Shown here: piece by piece, positions 34,321-43,671 of the stretch
Layout: the number at the start of each line of letters is the position of its first letter
How positions within the stretch are numbered: position 1 is the stretch's first letter
Assembly (NCBI GenBank): GCA_963855995.1
Contig: OY979724.1
Location: forward strand, 132,858-196,857
Direction of reading: 5' to 3'
From: Muricea muricata
Taxonomy: Eukaryota; Cnidaria; Anthozoa; Malacalcyonacea; Plexauridae
DNA: 64,000 nt
Translations under genes and position numbers: made by a program
The notes under the pieces: generated by a model
Databases searched by the model: none
Seen by the model: only the letters and a program-made list of their open reading frames with translations
What the model was told of the DNA's origin: nothing

Positions 34321-36932
34321 AAAATTCTGGAAAAAAAAATTAGAAAAAAATTTGAAAAAAATTCTGAGAAAAAATTCAGAGGAAAATTTTGAGAAAAAAA
34401 ATCTCATTCATATAATCACAAGAAAAATCCCGCGTGGGCTGCTCGCAACACGCGTGTGTCTCGCGCCAAACCCTCGAAACAAATCCCGAAAAAATTTTGA
34501 GGAAAATTTTGAAAAAAAAATTTGGTAAAAAAAAATTGGAAAAAAAAATTTGAAAAAAATTCTGGAAAAAAAATTTGAAAAAAATTCTGGAAAAAAAAAT
34601 TAGAAAAAAAATTTGAAAAAAATTCTGAGAAAAAATTTTGAGGAAAATTTTGACAAAAAAATTTTGGAAAAAAGATTGGAAAAAAATTCTAAGAAAAAAT
34701 TTTGAGGAAAATTTTGAGAATAAAAATCTCATTCGTATAATCACGAGAAAAATCCCGCGTGGGGTGCTCGCAACACGCGTGTGTCTCGCGCGAAATTCTC
34801 GAAACAAATCCCGAAATAATTTTGAGGAAAATTTAAAAAAAAAAAATTTGGAAAAAAAAAATTGGAAAAAAAATTTGAAAAAAATTCTGGAAAAAAAAAT
34901 TAGAAAAAAAATAGAAAAAATTTTGAGGAAAATTTTGACAAAAAAATTTTGGAAAAAAAATTGGAAAAAAATTCTAAGAAAAAATTTTGAGGAAAATTTT
35001 AAGAAAAAAAATCTCATTCATATAATCACGAGAAAAATCCCGCGTGGGGTGCTCGCAACACGCGTGTGTCTCGCGCGAAACTCTCGAAACAAATCCCGAA
35101 AAAATTTTGAGGAAAATTTTAAAAAAAAAATTTGGAAAAAAAAAATTTGAAAAAATATCTGGAAAAAAAAATTAGAAAAAAAATTCTGAGAAAAAATTTT
35201 GAGGAAAATTTTGACAAAAAAATTTTGGAAAAAAAATTGGAAAAAAATTCTAAGAAAAAATTTTGAGGAAAATTTTGACAAAAAAATTCTCATTCACATA
35301 ATCACGAGAAAAATCCCGCGTGGGGTGCTCGCAACACGCGTGTGTCTCGCGCCAAACCCTCGAAAAAAATCCCGAAAAAATTTTGAGGAAAATTTTGACA
35401 AAAAAATTTGGAAAAAAAATTGGGAAAAAAAATTGGAAAAAAAATTTAGGAAAAAGTTTTGACAAAAAATTTTTTCCCAATTTCTTTTTCAAAATTTTTT
35501 CCTTAATTTTTTTTCAAGATCCCTGAAAAATTCATGAATTATTCATGATTTCATGAATTATTCATGATTATTCATGAAATATTCATGAATTATTCATGAA
35601 TAATTCATGAAATATTCATGAAATATTCATGAAATATTCATGAAATATTCATGAATATTTAAAAAAATTTTGAGAAGAAATTTAGAGGAAAATTTTGAGA
35701 AAAAAAATCTCATTCATATAATCACGAGAAAAATCCCGCGTGGGGTGCTCGCAACACGCGTGTGTCTCGCGCGAAACCCTCGAAACAAATCCCGAAAAAA
35801 TTTTGAGGAAAATTTTTAAAAAAAAATTTGGAAAAAAAAATTGGAAAAAAAATTTGAAAAAAATTCTGGAAAAAAAAATTAGAAAAAAAATTTCAAAAAA
35901 ATTCTGAGAAAAAATTTTGAGGAAAATTTTGACAAAAAAATTTGGAAAAAAAAAAATTGGAAAAAAAATTGGAAAAAAAATTTGAAAAAAATTCTGGAAA
36001 AAAAAATTAGAAAAAAAATTCTGAGAAAAAATTTTGAGGAAAATTTTGACAAAAAAATTTTGAAAAAAAAATTGGAAAAAAATTTCAAAAAAATTCTGAG
36101 AAAAAATTTTGAGGAAAATTTTGACAAAAAAATTTGGAAAAAAAAAAATTGGAAAAAAAATTGGAAAAAAAATTTGAAAAAAATTCTGGAAAAAAAAATT
36201 AGAAAAAAAATTCTGAGAAAAAATTTTGAGGAAAAATTTTGACAAAAAAATTTTGAAAAAAAAATTGGAAAAAAATTTCAAAAAAATTCTGAGAAAAAAT
36301 TTTGAGGAAAATTTTGACAAAAAAATTTGGAAAAAAAAAAATTGGAAAAAAAATTGGAAAAAAAATTTGAAAAAAATTCTGGAAAAAAAAATTAGAAAAA
36401 AAATTTGAAAAAAATTCTGAGAAAAAATTTAGAGGAAAATTTTGAGAAAAAAAATCTCATTCATATAATCACGAGAAAAATCCCGCGTGGGGTGCTCGCA
36501 ACACGCGTGTGTCTCGCGCGAAACCCTCGAAATAAATCCCGAAAAAATTTTGAAAAAAATTTTGACAAAAAAATTTGGAAAAAAAAAATTGGAAAAAAAA
36601 TTGGAAAAAAAATTTGAAAAAAATTCTGGAAAAAAAAATTTGAAAAAAATTCTGAGAAAAAATTTTGAGGAAAATTTTAAAAAAAAAAATTTCGAAAAAA
36701 AAAATTGGAAAAAAAATTTGAAAAAAATTCTGGAAAAAAAATTTAGAAAAAAAATTCTGAGAAAAAATTTTGAGGAAAATTTTGACAAAAAAATTTTGAA
36801 AAAAAAATTGGAAAAAAATTAAAAAAAAAATTCTGAGAAAAAATTTTTAGGAAAATTTTGACAAAAAAATTTGGAAAAAAATATTTTGAAAAAAAATTTG
36901 AAAAAAAGTTCTGAGAAAAAATTTTGAGGAAA

Positions 36933-37048
36933 ATGTTCGTAGGTCGTTGTGACGTATCAGGTTATGAATATTTCCTCAAATATTCATGAACAGTTTCATG
37001 ACACTTTCATGAATATTGTTTCTCAAATGTTCCTCAAATATTCATGAA
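36933..37048 (+). repeat. Strand-switch element, right copy
   Basis: It matches the left copy at 11174-11293 in the same orientation, with GTTCGTAGGTCGTTGTGACG, TATCAGG, CTCAAATATTCATGAAC and TTCATGAATATTGTT. A-rich array lies to its left and T-rich array to its right, just as at the left copy. Confidence 0.8.
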
Positions 37049-37850
37049 CAAAATTTTTTCGCAGAGTTTTTTTTCAAATTTTTTTTTCAAATTTTTTTGT
37101 CAAAATTTTCCTAAAAATTTTTTCTGGATTTGTTTCGAGGGTTTCACACGTGAGACACACGCGTGTTGCGAGAACCCCACGCGGGATTTTTCTCGTTATT
37201 ATATGAATGAGAATTTTTTTTGGCAAATTTTTTTTTCCAATTTTTTTTCTCCAAATTTTTTTGTCAAAATTTTCCTTAAAATTTTTTCTCAGAATTTTTT
37301 TTAAATTTTTTCCAATTTATTTTCCAAATTTTTTTGTCAAAATTTTGCTCAAAACTTTTTCTCAGAATTTTTGTTCAAAATTTTTTCGGGATTTGTTTCG
37401 AGGGTTTCGCACGCGAGACAGACGCGTGTTGCGAGCACCCCACGCGGGATTTTTCTCGTGATTATATGAATGAGAATTTTTTTGTCAAATTTTTTTTTAA
37501 TTTTTTTTTTCGAAATTATTTTGTCAAAATTTCCCCAAAACTTTCTCTAAGAATTTTTTTTGCAAATTTTTTTACCATATTTTTTACTCAAAATGTTTCT
37601 CAAAATTTTTTTACAAAATTTTTTTACAATTATTTTTTCCAATTTTTTTGTCAAAATTTTCCTCAAAATTTTTTCTCAGAATTTTTTTTCCAAATTTTTT
37701 CGTCAAAATGTTCCTTAAATTTTTTTTCAAAATTTTTTTACAATTATTTTTTCAAAATTTTTTTGTCAAAATTTTCCTCAAAATTTTTTCGGGATTTGTT
37801 TCGAGGGTTTCGCACGCGAGACACACGCGTGTTGCGAGCACTCCACGGGT
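37049..37850 (-). repeat. Array A, right inverted segment (T-rich on plus strand)
   Basis: Three inverted islands sit at about 37125-37205, 37388-37468 and 37790-37850, separated by T-rich units such as TTTTTTGTCAAAATTTTCC. They retain the GTTTCGCACGCGAGACA (edge-type) ending and are more divergent than central copies. Confidence 0.85.
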
Positions 37851-37880
37851 GCAAAACCCTCGAAAAAAATCCCGAAAAAA
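37784..37880. repeat. Head-to-head palindrome where array A flips back
   Basis: The left arm at 37784-37810 (TTTTTTCGGGATTTGTTTCG then AGGGTTT) faces the right arm at 37853-37880 (AAAACCCTCG then AAAAAAATCCCGAAAAAA). About 27 bp per arm surround one island core. The island's right side is lost (ACTCCACGGGTGC), so two oppositely oriented islands were joined. Confidence 0.75.
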
Positions 37881-38376
37881 TTTTAAGGAAAATTTTGACA
37901 AAAAATTATGAGAAAAAATTTGGAAAACAATTCTGGGGAAAAATTTTTAGGAAAATTTTGACAAAAAAATTAGGAAAAAAAAATTTGAAAAAAAATTTGA
38001 AAAAAATTCTAAGAAAAAATTTTAAGGAAAATTTTAAAAAAATTTGGAAAAAAAAAATTTGGAAAAAAAAATTTGACAAAAAAATTCTCATTGATATAAT
38101 CACGAGAAAAATCCCGCGTGGGGTGCTCGCAACACGCGTGTGTGTCGCGTGCGAAACCCTCGAAACAAATCCCGAAAATATTTTGAGGAAAATTTGGACA
38201 AAAAATTTTGAAAAAAAATTTTACAAAAATTCTGAGAAAAAATTTTTTAGGAAAATTTTGACAAAAAAATTTGGAAAAAAAATTCTGAGAAAAAATTCTG
38301 AGAAAAAATTTTGAGGAAAATTTTGACAAAAAAAATTGGAAAAAAAAATTGGAAAAAAAATTTGACAAAAAAATTT
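37851..38376 (+). repeat. Array A, right edge (A-rich)
   Basis: This final A-rich tract has one island at about 38095-38180 (TGTGTGTCGCGTGCGAAACC, edge type). It ends at TTTGACAAAAAAATT near 38376, where a coding-like sequence replaces the expected CTCATT of the next island. Confidence 0.85.
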
Positions 38377-38626
38377 CCCTTAGTTTTAAACTGGCCCAAA
38401 AATCATCTCTTTGATTTATATCACGCAAACTCTTAAACAACAAACCTGTTTTTGCTGGTAATTTTGAAGTACTACTATTCGCTTGTAGCTGTCGTTTGAT
38501 TTGACAATCATCCTCGAACAATGACAACCATTGAAAACACGGGAATATCCAGACTTTCTTATCTCTTGTGTTCTTTACCAATACTTCAAGTAAGAACCAA
38601 CCTTGCTTTCTTTCTATGCCATCGTG
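38377..38626 (-). pseudogene. PLAT-domain exon of a polycystin-1-like gene, truncated by array A
   Basis: Read on the minus strand, a branch-point-like TTACTAA (about 38653) and a T-rich tract lead to TTTGTAG and the exon start at 38626. The exon opens HDGIERKQGWFLLEVLVKN, followed by DKKVWIFPCFQWLSL and EDDCQIKRQL. This is the PLAT/LH2 pattern: HD.., GW-F-L-x-x-V-x-V, then K-x-W-x-F-P-C-x-x-W-L, then D-C. The spacing and the later DDFWASLKLR, which resembles 'H-L-W-x-S', favour polycystin-1-type membrane proteins over lipoxygenases. The open frame runs straight into array A's Phe-rich sequence, and I see no splice donor before it. This is therefore probably a broken exon, although the gene could be misassembled here. 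Family assignment is by eye. Confidence 0.72.
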
Positions 38627-38699
38627 CTACAAATAAAAAATGCTTTTTAGTAACACAGTTGTAACCCTATTAAAACAGGTGTCGGTTTAAGCTAAGATT
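38627..38699 (-). other. Intron remnant upstream of the PLAT exon
   Basis: On the minus strand this 73-bp piece links the last array-B monomer to the exon. It includes the TTACTAA branch-point-like word, a T-rich tract and the acceptor AG at 38628-38627. The only array-free non-coding sequence between the two satellites is here. Confidence 0.6.
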
Positions 38700-39062
38700 A
38701 CTACATCCAAGGCCAATGTTCAGACAAAATAGGTGAAATGAGTCAAATCCTAAAAAAGCAATAAGATAAGTTGTTCCAGTTCCAGTTCCAAACTAAGTTT
38801 TTTCATATACAATGACCTAATTCATCATTTTCAGCAAAGTTTCATGACATTTCATCGCATTTAGAAAAATTTCAAAAATTCAGGCCAATATACCAAAGTG
38901 GGAAAAGTTCAAACATAGTGGTCAACACTAGCAGAGTGTCCCAAGTACATCTCTAGTGCCCCAAACTTAGCTAAAATCCGAGCGTGAGCTGATCCGGTAA
39001 TGCATGAAGAATTTTACATCATTTCCATGTAATATGGGCAAATGCCAAATGAAAACACTTAC

Positions 39063-39110
39063 CACATCCAAGGCCAATGTTCAGCCACAATAGGTGAAAT
39101 GAGTCAAATC
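39063..39110 (-). other. Splice-site-bounded 48-bp pseudo-exon (example monomer)
   Basis: On the minus strand, CTTATTGCTGTTTTAG precedes the G at 39110, a good pyrimidine-rich acceptor. After GATGTG (39068-39063) comes GTAAGTG, a near-perfect donor. The same layout exists in most of the roughly 57 monomers. Variants include GCAAGT donors (39419), TTGTAAGT (39774) and GATAAGT (near 43668 and 46507), the last destroying the donor. In frame 1, which is in phase with the PLAT exon, most copies carry a TGA. Near 44755 and 47592 it is TCA, so the frame is open and reads FGSTLVLDV at the exon end. Confidence 0.45.
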
Positions 39111-42100
39111 CTAAAACAGCAATAAGATAAGTTGTTCCGGTTGCAAACTAAGTTTTTTCATATACAATGACCTAATTCATCATTTTGAGCTAAGTTTCAT
39201 GACATTTCATCGCATTTAGAAAAATTTCAAAAATTCAGGCCAATATACCAAAGTGGGAAAAGTTCAAACATAGTGGTCAACACTAGCAGAGTGTCCCGAG
39301 TACATCTCTAGTGTTCCAAACTTAGCTAAAATCCGAGCGTGAGCTGATCCGGTAATGGATGAAAAATTTTACATCATTTCCATGTAATATGGGAAAATGC
39401 CGAAGGAAAACACTTGCCACATCCAAGGCCAATGTTCAGCCAAAATAGGTGAAATGAGTCAAATCCTAAAACAGCAATAAGATAAGTTGTTCCGGTTCCA
39501 AACTAAGTTTTTTCATATACAATGACCTAATTCATCATTTTGAGCTAAGTTTCATGACATTTCATCGCATTTAGAAAAATTTCAAAAATTCAGGCCAATA
39601 TACCAAAGTGGGAAAAGTTCAAACATAGTGGTCAACACTAGCAGAGTGTCCCAAGTACATCTCTAGTGCCCCAAACTTAGCTAAATTCCGAGCGTGAGCT
39701 GATCCGGTAATGCATGAAGAATTTTACATCATTTCCATGTAATATGGGAAAATGCCGAATGAAAACACTTACAACATCCAAGGCCAATGTTCAGCCAAAA
39801 TAGGTGAAACGAGTCAAATCCTAAAACAGCAATAAGATAAGTTGTTCCGGTTCCAAACTAAGTTTTTTCTTATACAATGACCTAATTCATCATTTTGAGC
39901 TGAGTTTCATGACATTTCATCGCATTTAGAAAAATTTCAAAAATTCAGGCCAATATACCAAAGTGGGAAAAGTTCAAACATAGTGGTCAACACTAGCAGA
40001 GTGTCCCGAGTACATCTCTAGTGTTCCAAACTTAGCTAAAATCCGAGCGTGAGCTGATCCGGTAATGGATGAAAAATTTTACATCATTTCCATGTAATAT
40101 GGGAAAATGCCAAAGGAAAACACTTGCCACATCCAAGGCCAATGTTCAGCCAAAATAGGTGAAATGAGTCAAATCCTAAAACAGCAATAAGATAAGTTGT
40201 TCCGGTTCCAAACTAAGTTTTTTCATATACAATGACCTAATTCATCATTATGAGCTAAGTTTCATGACATTTCATCGCATTTAGAAAAATTTCAAAAATT
40301 CAGGCCAATATACCAAAGTGGGAAAAGTTCAAACATAGTGGTCAACACTAGCAGAGTGTCCCAAGTACATCTCTAGTGCCCCAAACTTAGCTAAATTCCG
40401 AGCGTGAGCTGATCCGGTAATGCATGAAGAATTTTACATCATTTCCATGTAATATGGGAAAATGCCGAATGAAAACACTTACAACATCCAAGGCCAATGT
40501 TCAGCCAAAATAGGTGAAACGAGTCAAATCCTAAAACAGCAATAAGATAAGTTGTTCCGGTTCCAAACTAAGTTTTTTCATATACCATGACCTAACTCAT
40601 CATTTTGAGCTAAGTTTCATGACATTTCATCGCATTTAGAAAAATTTCAAAAATTCAGGCCAATATACCAAAGTGGGAAAAGTTCAAACATAGTAGTCAA
40701 CACTAGCAGAGTGTCCCAAGTACATCTCTAGTGCCCCAAACTTAGCTAAAATCCGAGCGTGAGCTGATCCGGTAATGCATGAAGAATTTTACATCATTTC
40801 CATGTAATATGGGAAAATGCCGAATGAAAACACTTACCACATCCAAGGCCAATGTTCAGCCAAAATAGGTGAAATGAGTCAAATCCTAGAACAGCAATAA
40901 GATAAGTTGTTCTGGTTCCAAACTAAGTTTTTTCATATACAATGACCCAATTCACCATTTTGAGCTAAGTTTCATGACATTTCATCACATTTAGAAAAAT
41001 TTCAAAAATTCAGGCCAATATACCAAAGTGGGAAAAGTTCAAACATAGTGGTCAACACTACCAGAGTGTTTCAAGTACATCTCTAGTGCCCCAAACTTAG
41101 CTAAAATCCGAGCGTGAGCTGATCCGGTTATGCATGAAGAATTTTACATCATTTCCATGTAATATGGGAAAATGCCGAATGAAAACACTTACCACATCCA
41201 AGGCCAATGTTCAGCAAAAATAGGTGAAATGAGTCAAATCCTAAAACAGCAATAAGATAAGTTGTTCCGGTTCCAAACTAAGTTTTTTCATATACAATGA
41301 CCTAATTCATCATTTTGAGCTAAGTTTCATGACATTTCATCGCATTTAGAAAAATTTCAAAAATTCAGGCCAATATACCAAAGTGGGAAAAGTTCAAAGA
41401 TAGTGGTCAACACTAGCAGAGTGTCCCAAGTACATCTCTAGTGCCCCAAACTTAGCTAAAATCCGAGCGTGAGCTGATCAGGTAATGCATGAAGAATTTT
41501 ACATCATTTCCATGTAATATGGGCAAATGCCAAATGAAAACACTTACCACATCCAAGGCCAATGTTCAGCCACAATAGGTGAAATGAGTCAAATGCTAAA
41601 ACGGCAATAAGATAAGTTGTTCCGGTTGCAAACAAAGTTTTTTCATATACAATGACCTAATTCATCATTTTGAGCTAAGTTTCATGACATTTCATCGCAT
41701 TTAGAAAAATTTCAAAAATTCAGGCCAATATACCAAAGTGGGAAAAGTTCAAACATAGTGGTCAACACTAGCAGAGTGTCCTGAGTACATCTCTAGTGTT
41801 CCAAACTTAGCTAAAATCCGAGCGTGAGCTGATCCGGTAATGGATGAAGAATTTTACATCATTTCCATGTAATATGGGAAAATGCCGAAGGAAAACACTT
41901 ACAACATCCAAGGCCAATGTTCAGCCAAAATAGGTGAAACGAGTCAAATCCTAAAACAGCAATAAGATAAGTTGTTCCGATTCCAAACTAAGTTTTTTCA
42001 TATACAATGACCTAATTCATCATTTTGAGCTAAGTTTCATGACATTTCATCGCATTTAGAAAAATTTCAAAAATTCAGGCCAATATACCAAAGTGGGAAA

Positions 42101-43671
42101 AGTTCAAAGATAGTGGTCAACACTAGCAGAGTGTCCCAAGTACATCTCTAGTGCCCCAAACTTAGCTAAAATCCGAGCGTGAGCTGATCAGGTAATGCAT
42201 GAAGAATTTTACATCATTTCCATGTAATATGGGCAAATGCCAAATGAAAACACTTACCACATCCAAGGCCAATGTTCAGCCACAATAGGTGAAATGAGTC
42301 AAATGCTAAAACGGCAATAAGATAAGTTGTTCCGGTTGCAAACAAAGTTTTTTCATATACAATGACCTAATTCATCATTTTGAGCTAAGTTTCATGACAT
42401 TTCATCGCATTTAGAAAAATTTCAAAAATTCAGGCCAATATACCAAAGTGGGAAAAGTTCAAACATAGTGGTCAACACTAGCAGAGTGTCCCAAGTACAT
42501 CTCTAGTGCCCCAAACTTAGCTAAAATCTGAGCGTGAGCTGATCCGGTAATGCATGAAGAATTTTACATCATTTCCATGTAATATGGGAAAATGCCGAAT
42601 GGGAACACTTACCACATCCAAGGCCGGTGTTCAGCCAAAATAGGTGAAATGAGTCAAATCCTAAAACAGCGATAAGATAAGTTGTTCTGGTTCCAAACTA
42701 AGTTTTCTCATATACAATGACCTAATTCATCATTTTGAGCTAAGTTTCATGACATTTCATTGCATTTAGAAAAATTTTAAAAATTCAGGCCAATATACCA
42801 AAGTGGGAAAAGTTCAAACATAGTGGTCAACACTAGCAGAGTGTCCCAAGTACATCTCTAGTGCCCCAAACTTAGCTAAAATCCGAGCGTGAGCTGATCC
42901 GGTAATGCATGAAGAATTTTACATCATTTCCATGTAATATGGGAAAATGCCGAATGGGAACACTTACCACATCCAAGACCAGTGTTCAGCCAAAATAGGT
43001 GAAATGAGTCAAATCCTAAAAAAGCAATAAGATAAGTTGTTCTGGTTCCAAACTAAGTTTTTTCATATACAATGACCTAATTCATCATTTTGAGCTAAGT
43101 TTCATGACATTTCATTGCATTTAGAAAAATTTCAAAAATTCAGGCCAATATACCAAAGTGGGAAAAGTTCAAACATAGTGGTCAACACTAGCAGAGTGTC
43201 CCAAGTACATCTCTAGTGCCCCAAACTTAGCTAAAATCCGAGCGTGAGCTGATCCGGTAATGCATGAAGAATTTTACATCATTTCCATGTAAGATGGGAA
43301 AATGCCGAATGGAAACACTTACCACATCGAAGGCCAGTGTTCAGCCCAAATAGGTGAAATGAGTCAAATCCTAAAACAGCAATAAGATAAGTTGTTCTGG
43401 TTCCAAACTAAGTTTTCTCATATACAATGACCTAATTCATCATTTTGAGCTAAGTTTCATGACATTTAATTGCGTTTAGGAAAATTTCAAAAATTCAGGC
43501 CAATATACCAGTGGGAAAAGTTCAAACATAGTGGTCAACACTAGCAGAGTGTCCCAAGTACATCTCTAGTGCCCCAAACTTAGCTAAAATCTGAGCGTGA
43601 GCTGATCCGGTAATGCATGAAGAATTTTACATCATTTCTATGTAATATGGGAAAATGCCGAATGGAAACAC

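Larger units (their letters stand above)
13680..35662. repeat. Family of 11-bp palindromic blocks (TTCATGAAATA)n
   Basis: About 26 blocks of 100-140 bp are spread through the centre of array A. They begin near 13680, 14781, 15640, 16313, 17088, 18235, 18729, 19587, 20470, 21628, 22437, 23401, 23908, 24623, 25588, 26097, 27232, 28116, 29272, 30087, 31046, 31556, 32268, 33233, 33741 and 35530. Each opens with irregular TTCATGAATTATTCATGATT spacing and ends in regular TTCATGAAATA units (period 11). Each is preceded by a local A-to-T flip (GACAAAAAATTTTTTCCC) and followed by TATTTAAAAAAATTCTGAGA. Block length varies by whole 11-bp units. Confidence 0.9.
10441..38376. repeat. Satellite array A (A-rich units with CpG islands)
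   Basis: This 28-kb array has three interleaved components. (i) A-rich units of about 12-15 bp of the form TTTGGAAAAAAAA, TTTTGACAAAAAAA and TTCTGAGAAAAAA. (ii) About 70 islands of about 80 bp rich in CpG, with the core CCCGCGTGGGGTGCTCGC then AACACGCGTGTGTCTCGCG. (iii) From 13.7 kb on, blocks of an 11-bp TTCATGAAATA unit. The A-rich units are close to multiples of three and avoid stops, so both strands show long artefactual frames (Lys/Asn/Trp-rich or Phe/Ser/Gln-rich). I call no gene here. Confidence 0.97.

Noticed and set aside
10441-38376. Dozens of Lys-rich or Phe-rich open frames of 60-213 codons
   Set aside because: They are low-complexity translations of A-rich satellite units on both strands, have no domains and follow the repeat structure exactly.
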